Assembly: GCA_041920215.1 (NCBI GenBank)
Contig: JAYRSJ010000030.1
Location: forward strand, 1 to 38,859
Direction of reading: 5' to 3'
Origin: JAYRSJ01 sp041920215
Lineage (GTDB): Bacteria; Pseudomonadota; Gammaproteobacteria; Burkholderiales; Burkholderiaceae_C
DNA length: 38,859 nucleotides
Shown here one piece after another: positions 23,838-32,478 of this stretch. The notes below the pieces were generated by a model, which was given only the letters and a program-made list of their open reading frames with translations, was not told where the DNA came from and searched no databases. Every line of letters starts with the position of its first letter. Positions within the stretch are counted from its first letter, which is position 1. The translations under genes and the position numbers were made by a program.

Positions 23838-24500
23838 TTAGTTCGCGCCCAGCTCCTTCTTGATCGCGATCTCGTCGGCCTCGTCATAGGGCTTGTTGGC
23901 GCAAGCCTCCTTCCAGGCGTCGATCGCGTCCAGATGCTTCTCGCCGCGTTCCTTCAGCGCCGCGCTGCTGGTGTTGTGGGCCTCGACCTTGCTGTCGAAG
24001 ACCTTGGCCTCGCTGGCGTACTGGGTCTTCTCAGTATTGAAGGCATCGATCTTGGCGTCGTGCGCGGCGGCCCGGGCCTGGTAGTCCTTGATGCGCTCCT
24101 GGGCCACCGCCTTGTCGAGCTTGGGCAGCTCGGCGCTCAGCGCGGCATTGAGCTGCAGCAGGGCCTCGCGCTCGGCCTTCAGCTCGCTGGCCCTGGCACT
24201 GATCGCCTCGCCGCGCTTGGCCATCGACTCCTTCAGCGCCAGCAGCTCGCTGCGCTCCTGCGCATGGCGCGGCTGCTCGGCCTTCAGCGCCTCGGCCTCG
24301 GCCGTGTTGTCGGCCTGCTGCTTCATGCAGGCGCGCAGTTCGTCGCGCGTCAGCAGCTTGGGCTTGACCTTCTCGACCACCGGGCGGCTGACCTTGTTGT
24401 TCTTGGGGTCGACCTTGGCCTTGGGATTGGCCTGGATCTGGGCCAGGGCCAGGGCGGGCAGCAGCGCGGCGCTGCAGGCGATGAGCATCAGACGTTTCAT
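23838..24500 (-). CDS. Secreted coiled-coil protein, unknown
   Basis: 220 residues. A signal peptide (MKRLMLIACSAALLPALALA, cut before QIQA) is followed by a Lys-rich stretch, LLTRDELRACM, and then about 120 residues of heptad-like helix rich in Ala, Lys, Glu and Leu. The rest contains few cysteines (C58-area and one near the end). It is probably a periplasmic coiled-coil protein; I recognise no catalytic motif. It lies 130 bases upstream of the M3 peptidase gene on the same strand and diverges from yaeQ. Confidence 0.8.
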   Translation of the reverse strand: MKRLMLIACSAALLPALALAQIQANPKAKVDPKNNKVSRPVVEKVKPKLLTRDELRACMKQQADNTAEAEALKAEQPRHAQERSELLALKESMAKRGEAISARASELKAEREALLQLNAALSAELPKLDKAVAQERIKDYQARAAAHDAKIDAFNTEKTQYASEAKVFDSKVEAHNTSSAALKERGEKHLDAIDAWKEACANKPYDEADEIAIKKELGAN

Positions 24501-24515
24501 GGGCAGGGTGCTGTT

Positions 24516-24530
24516 GAGGGCCGGGCCCTC
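24516..24530. promoter_or_regulatory. Palindrome in the divergent region before the coiled-coil gene
   Basis: GAGGGCC-G-GGCCCTC, a perfect seven-base inverted repeat, 16 bases upstream of the coiled-coil protein start. It could be an operator or a leader hairpin. In such GC-rich DNA a chance origin is possible. Confidence 0.25.
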
Positions 24531-24646
24531 GTTACCGGAATGCGGCCTGCCCCGGACGGAAAGGCGATGGGCGGCTGCGGTCGGGCCGCATCATGCCAGA
24601 TCGGGCGGCGCGCATAATCCGCCCCTTTCGTCCCGCCCAAGCTGCC

Positions 24647-25213
24647 ATGGCGCTCAAAGCCACCATACACAAAGCCCTGCTGAACATCTCGGACATGGAT
24701 CGCCATGTCTACGGCGAACACAACCTGACCATCGCGCGCCATCCGTCCGAGACCGACGAGCGCATGATGATCCGGGTGCTGGCCTTCGCCCTGCATCTGC
24801 CTGCCGACGAGCTGCGCGGCCGGCTGGAGTTCAGCAAGGGCCTGTCCGATGTGGACCAGCCCGATCTGTGGCAGATCGACCTGACCGGCGAGATCGTGCA
24901 CTGGATCGACCTGGGCCAACCGGACGAGCGCCGCATCCGCCAGTCGCATGCGCGTTGCGAGCGCCTGACGGTGATCAGCTTTGCCAGCTCCACCCCGGTC
25001 TGGTGGGCCGGCATCGAGAACAAGCTCGGCCGCCTGCCCAAGCTGGCGGTCTGGCAGATCCTGCCCGAGCAGTCGCAGGCACTGGCGGCGCTGGCCGAGC
25101 GCAGCATGCAGTTGCAGATCAGCATCCAGGACGGCAGCGTCTACATCAGCGCCGGCGATCGCTCGGTGGAGATCCATCCGGTGGCACTGCGCCGCTGCGA
25201 GCTGGACGGCTAA
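24647..25213 (+). CDS. yaeQ: YaeQ family protein
   Basis: 188 residues matching YaeQ over its whole length: the N-terminal ALKATIHKALLNISDMDRHVY, then ARHPSETDERMMIRVLAFAL, GLSDVDQPDLW and IDLGQPDERRIRQSHAR. YaeQ has a PD-(D/E)xK nuclease-like fold, with the Asp/Glu residues of the D.PDLW and DLGQPDE segments as the expected site; its biochemical role is not settled, and an old proposal linked it to haemolysin expression through RfaH. I chose the ATG at 24647 by homology. CATAAT (24613-24618) could be its -10 element, but no -35 is clear. It ends ahead of a strong terminator. Confidence 0.94.
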   Translation: MALKATIHKALLNISDMDRHVYGEHNLTIARHPSETDERMMIRVLAFALHLPADELRGRLEFSKGLSDVDQPDLWQIDLTGEIVHWIDLGQPDERRIRQSHARCERLTVISFASSTPVWWAGIENKLGRLPKLAVWQILPEQSQALAALAERSMQLQISIQDGSVYISAGDRSVEIHPVALRRCELDG

Positions 25214-25308
25214 GGCGCGGCCCCGGCTTCGCAAAGAGGACAGCCGGTAGGACAGCTGGAAACCCCGGTGCCGCGATGTCCGGCCTTGGCATAGCATCGC
25301 GCCCTCAG

Positions 25309-25340
25309 GCCGCCGGCATCACGAGTACCGGCGGCTTTTT
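25309..25340 (+). terminator. Intrinsic terminator after yaeQ
   Basis: GCCGCCGG (25309-25316) pairs perfectly with CCGGCGGC (25328-25335), with an 11-base loop and then five T. This is the best Rho-independent terminator in the window. It lies 95 bases past yaeQ and just ahead of the S9 peptidase gene. Confidence 0.8.
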
Positions 25341-25361
25341 CACGACACAGGCAAAGCCCCT

Positions 25362-27503
25362 ATGCGATTCATGCCCCTCGGTCAGCGGCTCGGCGCCCTG
25401 ACCCTGACCCTCTGCACCAGCCTCTGCGCCCCCTACAGCATGGCCCAAAGCACCGACAGCAGCGCCCCCCAAGACCCGCACGCCTGGCTGGAGGAGGTGC
25501 AGGGCGAGCGCGCGCTGGCCTGGGTACGCGAGCGCAATGCGGCCAGCACCGCGCTGCTGCAGGCCACGCCCGACTACGCGTCCCTGCGCAAGGACCTGCT
25601 GGAAGTGCTGAACTCGCGCGACCGCATTCCGGCGATCAGCCGGCGCGGCGACCATGTCTACAACCTCTGGCAGGACGAGCGCCACCGCCGCGGCCTGTGG
25701 CGTCGCACCACGCTGGACGAATACCGCAAGCCGCAGCCGGCCTGGGAGACGGTGCTGGATCTGGATGCGCTGGGCGCGGCCGAGAAGGAAAGCTGGGTCT
25801 TCGGCGGCGCCAGCTGCCTGGCGCCCGAGTACCGCCGCTGCCTGCTCTCGCTGTCGCGCGGCGGCGCCGACGCCAAGGTGGTGCGCGAGTTCGACCTGCA
25901 GACCAAGCAGTTCGTCAAGGGCGGCTTCGAGCTGCCCGAGGCCAAGAGCCAGCTCAGCTGGATCGACGCCGACACCGTCTATGTGGGCACCGATTTCGGC
26001 CCCGGCTCGCTGACCGACTCGGGCTATGTGCGCATCATCAAGCGCTGGCAGCGCGGCACCCCGCTGAGTGCGGCCGAGACCGTCTTCGAGGGACAGCGCC
26101 AGGATGTCGCGGTCAGCGTCTCGGTCGACAAGACGCCGGGCTTTGAGCGCACCGTCTTCACCCGCGCGCTGGACTTCTACAACCAGGCCAACTTCCTGCT
26201 GGTCGAGGGCCGGCCGCAGCCGCTGGACCTGCCCAGCGATATCGAACCGGCCTTCTGGGGCCCGCGCCTGCTGCTGCAGCTGCGCAAGCCCTGGACGGTC
26301 AATGGCCAGACCCACGCGGCCGGCAGCCTGCTGCTGAGCGATGCGGCCGCATTCCTGAAGGGCGAGCGCCAGTTCCAGACCCTGTTCGCGCCCACGCCGA
26401 CCCGCTCGCTGGCCGGCTATGCGCTGACCCGCTCGCATCTGCTGCTCAACATCAGCGACAAGGTCGCCAGCCGCCTGGAGGAATGGCAGTTCGCCGACGG
26501 CGCCGCGCCGCGCCATCGCGAGGTCAAGGCGCCCTTCCCCGGCACGCTGTCGCTGGCCAGCCTGCATGACAGCGCGCTCGCCAAGGACGCGCTGGCCGAG
26601 CAGTACCTGCTGAACTACGCCGACTTCCTAACCCCCGACACCCTCTATCTCGCCCAGGCCGGCCAAGACGAACGCACGGCGCTGAAGAGCCGCCAGCCGC
26701 TCTACGACAGCCGCGGCATGCGCGCCGAGCAGTTCTTCGCCAAGAGCGCCGACGGCACCGAGGTGCCCTATTTCGTGATCTGGCCCGCCCAGGCCCAAGC
26801 CGACGGCAAGAACCCCACCTTGCTCTACGGCTATGGCGGCTTCGAGGTGCCGCTGCAGCCCTGGTACTCGGGGGGTGTCGGCCGCGCCTGGACCGGCCGC
26901 GGCGGTGTCTATGTGCTGGCCAATATCCGCGGCGGCGGGGAGTTCGGCCCGCAATGGCATCAGGCCGCGATACGGGCCAACAAGCAAAAGAGCTACGACG
27001 ACTTCATCGCGGTGGCCGAGGACCTGATACGCCGCAAGATCAGCTCACCCCGCCATCTGGGCATCATGGGCGGCAGCAATGGCGGCCTGCTGGTCGGTGC
27101 CACGATGGTGCAGCGGCCCGAGCTCTTCAATGCGGTGGTCTGCCAGGTGCCGCTGCTGGACATGCGCCGCTACCACAAGCTGCTGGCCGGCGCCTCCTGG
27201 ATGGCCGAGTACGGCAACCCCGACGAGCCGGCCGACTGGGCGGTGATCGCCAGGTACAGCCCCTATCACAACGTCAAGCCCGGCGTCCGCTACCCCAAGG
27301 CCCTGTTCACCACCTCGACCCGCGACGACCGGGTGCACCCCGGCCATGCCCGCAAGATGGCCGCGCTGATGGCGGCCCAGGGCCATCCGGTGCTGTACTG
27401 GGAAAACATGGAGGGCGGCCATGGCGGCGCCGCCGACAACGAACAGCGTGCCACCATGCAGGCGCTGGAGTTCAGCTATCTCTGGCAGCAGCTGAAGCGC
27501 TGA
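25362..27503 (+). CDS. S9 family prolyl oligopeptidase, secreted
   Basis: 713 residues. An N-terminal signal peptide (to about MAQ, residue 29) suggests a periplasmic place. A beta-propeller of about 400 residues opens with DPHAWLEEVQGERALAWV, and the alpha/beta hydrolase part follows. The nucleophile is Ser572 in GGSNGG, the Asp is in TRDDRVHP (655/656), and the His687 is in EGGHGG. YGGFEVPLQPWYS and NIRGGGEFGPQWH are S9A marks. It cleaves short peptides after proline or, in this subfamily, other residues. The next gene begins 14 bases after its stop. No strong ribosome binding site is seen. Confidence 0.94.
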   Translation: MRFMPLGQRLGALTLTLCTSLCAPYSMAQSTDSSAPQDPHAWLEEVQGERALAWVRERNAASTALLQATPDYASLRKDLLEVLNSRDRIPAISRRGDHVYNLWQDERHRRGLWRRTTLDEYRKPQPAWETVLDLDALGAAEKESWVFGGASCLAPEYRRCLLSLSRGGADAKVVREFDLQTKQFVKGGFELPEAKSQLSWIDADTVYVGTDFGPGSLTDSGYVRIIKRWQRGTPLSAAETVFEGQRQDVAVSVSVDKTPGFERTVFTRALDFYNQANFLLVEGRPQPLDLPSDIEPAFWGPRLLLQLRKPWTVNGQTHAAGSLLLSDAAAFLKGERQFQTLFAPTPTRSLAGYALTRSHLLLNISDKVASRLEEWQFADGAAPRHREVKAPFPGTLSLASLHDSALAKDALAEQYLLNYADFLTPDTLYLAQAGQDERTALKSRQPLYDSRGMRAEQFFAKSADGTEVPYFVIWPAQAQADGKNPTLLYGYGGFEVPLQPWYSGGVGRAWTGRGGVYVLANIRGGGEFGPQWHQAAIRANKQKSYDDFIAVAEDLIRRKISSPRHLGIMGGSNGGLLVGATMVQRPELFNAVVCQVPLLDMRRYHKLLAGASWMAEYGNPDEPADWAVIARYSPYHNVKPGVRYPKALFTTSTRDDRVHPGHARKMAALMAAQGHPVLYWENMEGGHGGAADNEQRATMQALEFSYLWQQLKR

Positions 27504-27517
27504 ACGGCAGGCCCGCA

Positions 27518-28384
27518 ATGGACGACGACAGCACCGGCACCCAGATCCGCCACGACGAGGCGGCCCAGCGCTTCGAGCTCTGGGTCGAGGGCCAGCGCTG
27601 CGAGCTGGACTACCGGCGCGAGCCCGGTCGCCTGATCTTCACCCACACCGGCACCGCCCCGGCCCTGCGCGGCCGCGGCCTGGCGGCGCGTCTGGTCGAG
27701 GCTGCCATGCAATGGGCCGCGCCGCAGGGTCTGCAGCTGCTGCCGCTGTGCAGCTATGTGGAGCTGTGGCTGCAGCGCCAGCCACGCTGGCAGCGCCTGC
27801 TGGCCGTGGCCGAGGCGCAGGCGGTGCTGAACTTCTGGTTCGGCGCGCCGGGCAGCGCCAGCGAAGGCCAGCAGCGCGCCGCCTGGTTCCGCAAGGACCC
27901 CGATTTCGATGCCGAGATCCAGCGCCGCTTCGCCCCCCTGCTGGAGCAGGCCCAGGCCGGCGGTCTGCAGCACTGGGATGCGACGCCCTGGGGTGCGCTG
28001 GCGCGCATCGTGCTGCTGGACCAGTTCAGCCGCAACACGCTGCGCGGCCAGGCCCGCGCCTTTGCCGGCGACGCGCTGGCCCTGCAGGCGGCCTTGCGCC
28101 TGATCGACGCCGGGCAGGACCGCTTGTTCGGCCCCGAGCAGCGCCTCTTCGTCTATCTGCCGCTGGAGCATGCGGAGGACCTGGCCCTGCAGCAACGCAG
28201 CGTGGCGCTGTTCGAGGCCCTGGCCGCCGCACACGAGGGTTTCGAGGGGGCGGCCGACTATGCGCGCCGCCATCTGGCGGTGATCGCCGAGTTCGGCCGC
28301 TTTCCGCATCGCAATGCGGCACTGGGGAGGCCCAGCACGGCGGCCGAGCAGGCCTATCTGGCGCAGCCCGGCGCCGGCTTCTGA
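27518..28384 (+). CDS. Fusion of YidJ-like GNAT acetyltransferase and DUF924
   Basis: 288 residues. Residues 8-95 match the small GNAT family that binds acetyl-CoA with a minimal fold: IRHDEAAQRFEL, FTHTGTAPALRGRGLAARLV and LLPLCSYVELWLQRQP. From about 98 the protein is a complete DUF924 domain: VLNFWFG, RAAWFRKDPDFDAEI, VLLDQFSRNTLRG, VYLPLEHAEDLALQQRSV and the terminal FGRFPHRNAALGR. DUF924 is helical and has no firm function. The two parts are joined with almost no linker and no internal stop, so one polypeptide is expected. It follows the S9 peptidase by 14 bases and is probably cotranscribed. Confidence 0.88.
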   Translation: MDDDSTGTQIRHDEAAQRFELWVEGQRCELDYRREPGRLIFTHTGTAPALRGRGLAARLVEAAMQWAAPQGLQLLPLCSYVELWLQRQPRWQRLLAVAEAQAVLNFWFGAPGSASEGQQRAAWFRKDPDFDAEIQRRFAPLLEQAQAGGLQHWDATPWGALARIVLLDQFSRNTLRGQARAFAGDALALQAALRLIDAGQDRLFGPEQRLFVYLPLEHAEDLALQQRSVALFEALAAAHEGFEGAADYARRHLAVIAEFGRFPHRNAALGRPSTAAEQAYLAQPGAGF

Positions 28385-28389
28385 GGCAC

Positions 28390-28422
28390 AGGCCTCGGGG
28401 GCCACTAAGACCCCTCAGGCCT
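28390..28422. terminator. Bidirectional hairpin between convergent genes
   Basis: AGGCCTCGGGGG pairs with CCCCTCAGGCCT (one mismatch and one G-U), with a nine-base loop. It covers the gap between the DUF924 fusion gene and the sensor kinase gene and overlaps the kinase stop. There is no T run, so its strength is uncertain. Confidence 0.4.
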
Positions 28423-30670
28423 GCCGCGGCAGCTTCAGCACGAAGCGGCTGCCCGCGCCCGGCTCGCTCTCCAGCGTGATGCTGCCGCCCAGCACATTGC
28501 CGACGATGTTGTAGACGATGTGCAGGCCCAGGCCGCTGCCGCCGCGGCCCAGCTTGGTGGTGAAGAAAGGCTTGAAGACCTGGGCCTGCAGGGCCGGCTC
28601 CATGCCGCAGCCGTTGTCGCTGACCACCAGCTCGATCTGCCGGTCGCTGCTGCTACGCAGGCTGATCAGGACCTGTCCCCCGCTGCGCCCCTCGAAGGCA
28701 TGCAGCAGCGCGTTCTGCACCAGATTGGTCAGCACCTGGCCCAGTGCGCCGGGATAGCTGTCCATCCAGAGCCCCTCGGGCAGCTGCAGCAGCACCTGGA
28801 CATCGCGCGGCCGGCTGGCATGGCGCAGCAGGTTCAGCACCTCCTCGCTGACCAGGCGCAGATCGAAGCGCCGGCGCTGCAGGCTGGCCCGGTCGACCGC
28901 CACCTGCTTGAAGTCCTGCACCAGCGTGGCGGCACGCTGCAGATTGCCCAGCGCCAGGCCCAACCCCTCCTGGGCGCGCTCCAGCGCCGCCACCAGCTGC
29001 TGGCGGCGCACCGGCCCGCCACCGCCCAGTAAGGCCCTCAGCTCGGCCAGGGCGGCCTGCGCGGTATCGGCCGAGATCAGCGCCGTGCCGATCGGCGTAT
29101 TGAGCTCATGCGCGACCCCCGCCACCAGGCTGCCCAGGCTGGCCAGCGTCTCCTTCTGCACCAGCTCGTCCTGCGCCAGGCGCAGCGCCTCGCTGCGCTC
29201 GCGCACGCGCAATTCCAGGGTCTCGTTGAGCTCGCGCACCGCTGCCTCGGCGCTGCGCCGCTCGCCCACCTCGTGCTCCAGCGCCAGCGCATGGGCCTGC
29301 TGGGCCGCGCGCTGGGCCAGCAGCTGCGCGTTCATCGCGTCAAAGGCCTGGGCCAACCGGGCCAGGTCCACCGAAGCCTTCAGCGCCAGCTGCGGCGGCG
29401 ATTCGCCGGCCGCCACCTGGTCCAGCGCCCGGCTCAGCTGCCCCAGCGGCTGGCGCACGCGTGTGCGTATCACCCGGCGCAGCTGCCACAGCGCCAGCCC
29501 CAGGCACAGCAGGCCCACCGCCAGCAGCCCCAGCAGGGCCTGCCGCAGCCGGGCGTCGACCAGGCTCTGCGGCAGCACCGTCACCGACCACCAGCCCGGC
29601 CCCGCGATGGGGGCCCAGGCCACCCAGTGGCCACCGTCGGCGCTGCGTGCGACCTGGGGCCAGGTCTTGCCTCCGGCGCGTATCAGGGCCTGGATCTCAT
29701 CCATCAAGGGGTCCTTGAGCTGGCTCAGCGCCAGCTGCCCCCGGGCCGCGGCGATGCGCTCGCGCAGGCCGGCGTGGGCGAGCAGCTGCCCATCGGCGCT
29801 GAGGATCAGAGACTGCGTCCCCAGCTCGCTGCCGCTGCTGCTGGCGCTGACCGCCGACAGCAGATGCTCGACGCTGAGGTCGTGGCCCACCGTGCCCACC
29901 CAGCGCCCGCCCCAGTCCAGCGGCGCGATCACCGACACCATCCAGGTGCCGGCCTCGGCGTCGAAATAGACCGGCGTCCAGAACACCTGACGGTCCGGAT
30001 TGCGCGCCGGGTCGGCCCCCTGCATCGTCGGGTAGAGGTGGTTGTCGGTCTGCGGCGTCGCGCTGCGCGCCCAGTCCACGCCACGCGCGAAGACCATCAG
30101 GCCCTTCTCGACGAAGTCCATATAGACCGAGAAGAACGGAGGCACCAGGGCCGGCCCCTGCTCGCGCAGCAGCTCATAGCTGAGCACGGCGCGCTGGCGC
30201 AGCGGGCCGTCGGGCCCCGCCTGGCCATGCTGCAGATAGAAGGTGGGGGCCCGCTCAGTGTCGATCCGGCCGGGGCGCAGCCGCCACAGCCCGTCGTCCG
30301 AGCGGGCGAAGAGCTGATCGAAACGGGCCTCGGCCTGCGCAGCATCGACGGTACCGGCGCGGTGCAGCCATTCCTCGCGCAGACGCAGCACGCTGGCCTG
30401 GGCCTGACCGAAGAGCTGGCCCTGACCGGCGGCGCGCAGCGCCACCGTATTGCCCAGCGCCGCCGGCGCCACCTCGCGCACCAGCAGGCCGGCCGAGACA
30501 TAGGCCAGGCCGGCCAGCACCAGCAGCATCAGCACGATCAGGGCGCCGATTTCCAGGGCCAGCAGCCGTGCCAGGGACAGGCGTTGCGCGAGCGGAGGGG
30601 GCAAGAGGCCTCGGTATGGGCGAAAGAACTGTCCGGATTCTAGGTCTCGCGCTCCTGCAGCAGGCGCCAC
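28415..30670 (-). CDS. Cache-type membrane sensor histidine kinase
   Basis: 751 residues from a GTG. Membrane helices near 38-62 and 374-395 enclose a large periplasmic domain that reads like a double Cache domain (VFWTPVYFD, WMVSVIAPLDW, GTVGHDLSVEHLL). HAMP (about 395-450) and a coiled coil follow. The phospho-His is His521 in GVAHELNTPIG, and the ATPase domain has NLVQNALLHAF, DNGCGM and GGSGLGLHIVYNIVG. The kinase type resembles C4-dicarboxylate or quinone-linked sensors. No response regulator is adjacent. The start overlaps the upstream acyl-CoA synthetase gene by 31 bases; a TTG at 30604 with GAGG just upstream is an alternative, so the N-terminus is uncertain. Confidence 0.9.
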   Translation of the reverse strand: MAPAAGARDLESGQFFRPYRGLLPPPLAQRLSLARLLALEIGALIVLMLLVLAGLAYVSAGLLVREVAPAALGNTVALRAAGQGQLFGQAQASVLRLREEWLHRAGTVDAAQAEARFDQLFARSDDGLWRLRPGRIDTERAPTFYLQHGQAGPDGPLRQRAVLSYELLREQGPALVPPFFSVYMDFVEKGLMVFARGVDWARSATPQTDNHLYPTMQGADPARNPDRQVFWTPVYFDAEAGTWMVSVIAPLDWGGRWVGTVGHDLSVEHLLSAVSASSSGSELGTQSLILSADGQLLAHAGLRERIAAARGQLALSQLKDPLMDEIQALIRAGGKTWPQVARSADGGHWVAWAPIAGPGWWSVTVLPQSLVDARLRQALLGLLAVGLLCLGLALWQLRRVIRTRVRQPLGQLSRALDQVAAGESPPQLALKASVDLARLAQAFDAMNAQLLAQRAAQQAHALALEHEVGERRSAEAAVRELNETLELRVRERSEALRLAQDELVQKETLASLGSLVAGVAHELNTPIGTALISADTAQAALAELRALLGGGGPVRRQQLVAALERAQEGLGLALGNLQRAATLVQDFKQVAVDRASLQRRRFDLRLVSEEVLNLLRHASRPRDVQVLLQLPEGLWMDSYPGALGQVLTNLVQNALLHAFEGRSGGQVLISLRSSSDRQIELVVSDNGCGMEPALQAQVFKPFFTTKLGRGGSGLGLHIVYNIVGNVLGGSITLESEPGAGSRFVLKLPRQA

Positions 30671-32325
30671 AGCACCTTGCCCGCGCCCGATTTGGGCAGG
30701 GCCTCGACGAACTCGACGATGCGGGGCGCCTTGTAGGCCGCCATCTGCTCGCGCGCCCAGCCGATGATGTCCTCGGGCCGGGTCTGGCCGCGGGCCTCGG
30801 CGCGCAACACGATCACCGCCTTGACCGTCTCGCCGCGATAGGCGTCATGAGCCGCGATCACGCAGGCCTCCTGCACCGCCGGGTGGCGGTACAGCATCAG
30901 CTCCACCTCGGAAGGCCAGACCTTGAAGCCGCTGGCATTGATCATGCGCTTGAGCCGGTCGGTGATGAAGAAGTAGCCGTCCTCGTCCATGCGGCCGAGG
31001 TCGCCGGTGCGGAAGAAGCGCTTGCCCTCGATCTCGACAAAGGCCGCGGCCGTGGCCTCGGGCTGGCGCCAATAGCCTTTGAACACCATGGGGCCGTGGG
31101 TGATGATCTCGCCGACCTCGCCCGGCGGCAGTTCCTTGAGGGTGTCCGGGTCGACCACCCGCGAATCGACGCCGAAGATCGGGATGCCCAGGCATTGCAG
31201 CTTGGCACGCTCGGGCGGATTGCCGTGACTGGGTGCGGCGGTCTCGGTCAGTCCATAGCCCTCGCAGAAGCTCAGCCCGTACTCCTGCTGCAGCCGCTCG
31301 GCCACCGCCTGCGGCATCGCCGCGCCGCCGCCGCTCAGATAGCGCAGGCTGGCGAGGTCGAAGCTGCGGTAGTTGGGGCTGCCGAACAGATCGATGATCA
31401 TGGTCGGGATGCAGGTCCAGTGGCTGACCTGATGCCGGGCGATCAGGGCTGCCGCCAGCTCGCGCTCCCAGCGCGGCATGACGACCACGCTCATGCCCAG
31501 GAAGATAGGCCCCAGCACGCCGTAGAGCAGGCCGGTGATGTGGAACATCGGCACCACGGCCAGCGTCACCGATTCGGCCGAGGCATGGCCCCAGAGCCCG
31601 CCGCCGCAGGTATTGGCCATCAGCGTGGCATGGCTGTGCATGCAGCCCTTGGGCGCACCGGTGGTGCCCGAGGTGTAGGGCAGCAGGGCCAGATCGTCCG
31701 GCCCGGCCTGCTGCGGGCCCGGCTGCAGGCCGGCCGCCAGCGCATCGGCCCAGCGGCTGGCGCCGGCCGGCAGCGCCGGGCTGGCGCCCAGGGCCTGCTG
31801 CAGCGGCGCCGGCAGATCGTCCAGCGTGGCCGCCATATCGGCATAGCGCGCCACCAGCAGCGCCCGCAGGCGATGCTCGGGGGGCTGCAGGGCGTCGGCT
31901 TCGGCGACGATGGCGGCCAGCTCGTCGCCGCAGATCACCAGCCGTGTCTCGGGATCGCGCAGATAGTGGCCGAACTCGCCGGCCTTGTTCATCGGATTGA
32001 CCGGCACCACCACCGCATCGGCCCGCATCGCCGCATAGAAGGCGATCACGAACTGCGGGCAGTTCTGCATGAACAGCGCGACCCGGTCACCGCGGCCCAC
32101 GCCCCGGGCCAGCATCCAGCCGGCCAGCGCCTCGGCCTGGCGCATGAGCTCGCGGTAGCTCAGCGAGGCGCCGCAGAACAGCAGTGCCGGCTTGTCCGGA
32201 TAGCGCCGCGCGGCCACCTCCAGGTTGAACCACAGCGAGGTCTGCGGGATCTGCAGCTGCTGCGGCAGGCGCCGGGGCCAATGACGGCGCTGCGGCGGAA
32301 CGGGATGCTCAGGCACGGGGCTCAC
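30640..32325 (-). CDS. AMP-forming acyl-CoA synthetase (fatty-acid-CoA ligase type)
   Basis: 561 residues of the ANL superfamily. It should adenylate a carboxylic acid, probably a fatty acid, and join it to CoA. Seen are the phosphate loop LLPYTSGTTGAPKGCMHSH, GYGLTETAAPS, TGDLGRMDEDGYFFITDRLKRMI and the C-terminal catalytic Lys in PKSGAGKVLWR. No signal peptide is seen. I chose the GTG at 32325 because AGGAGA lies four bases upstream and family homology begins soon after. The open frame continues for 363 more codons, but that part is antisense to argG. It overlaps the sensor kinase gene by 31 bases and so may be coupled to it. It diverges from argG. Confidence 0.93.
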   Translation of the reverse strand: MSPVPEHPVPPQRRHWPRRLPQQLQIPQTSLWFNLEVAARRYPDKPALLFCGASLSYRELMRQAEALAGWMLARGVGRGDRVALFMQNCPQFVIAFYAAMRADAVVVPVNPMNKAGEFGHYLRDPETRLVICGDELAAIVAEADALQPPEHRLRALLVARYADMAATLDDLPAPLQQALGASPALPAGASRWADALAAGLQPGPQQAGPDDLALLPYTSGTTGAPKGCMHSHATLMANTCGGGLWGHASAESVTLAVVPMFHITGLLYGVLGPIFLGMSVVVMPRWERELAAALIARHQVSHWTCIPTMIIDLFGSPNYRSFDLASLRYLSGGGAAMPQAVAERLQQEYGLSFCEGYGLTETAAPSHGNPPERAKLQCLGIPIFGVDSRVVDPDTLKELPPGEVGEIITHGPMVFKGYWRQPEATAAAFVEIEGKRFFRTGDLGRMDEDGYFFITDRLKRMINASGFKVWPSEVELMLYRHPAVQEACVIAAHDAYRGETVKAVIVLRAEARGQTRPEDIIGWAREQMAAYKAPRIVEFVEALPKSGAGKVLWRLLQERET

Positions 32326-32329
32326 TGCG

Positions 32330-32335
32330 TCTCCT
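32330..32335 (-). promoter_or_regulatory. Ribosome binding site for the GTG start of the acyl-CoA synthetase
   Basis: AGGAGA on the minus strand, four bases before the GTG at 32325. It settles the start against a spurious extension of 363 codons through argG. Confidence 0.6.
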
Positions 32336-32478
32336 GTTGTGCTTTTGATGCGCCCGATTCTGGTGGCGCCCGGGCGGCGCCGCCTGTCGCTGTTGCGACA
32401 TCCGTGCCCGCCGCAAGGGCGGCCGTCTGGTTTTGACCGAAAATGCGCCGGATTCCGCTTCCCACCCATCAAGAGCCC

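Noticed and set aside
30568..32436. A 622-codon plus-strand open frame
   Set aside because: It is antisense to the acyl-CoA synthetase, which carries all ANL-family motifs.
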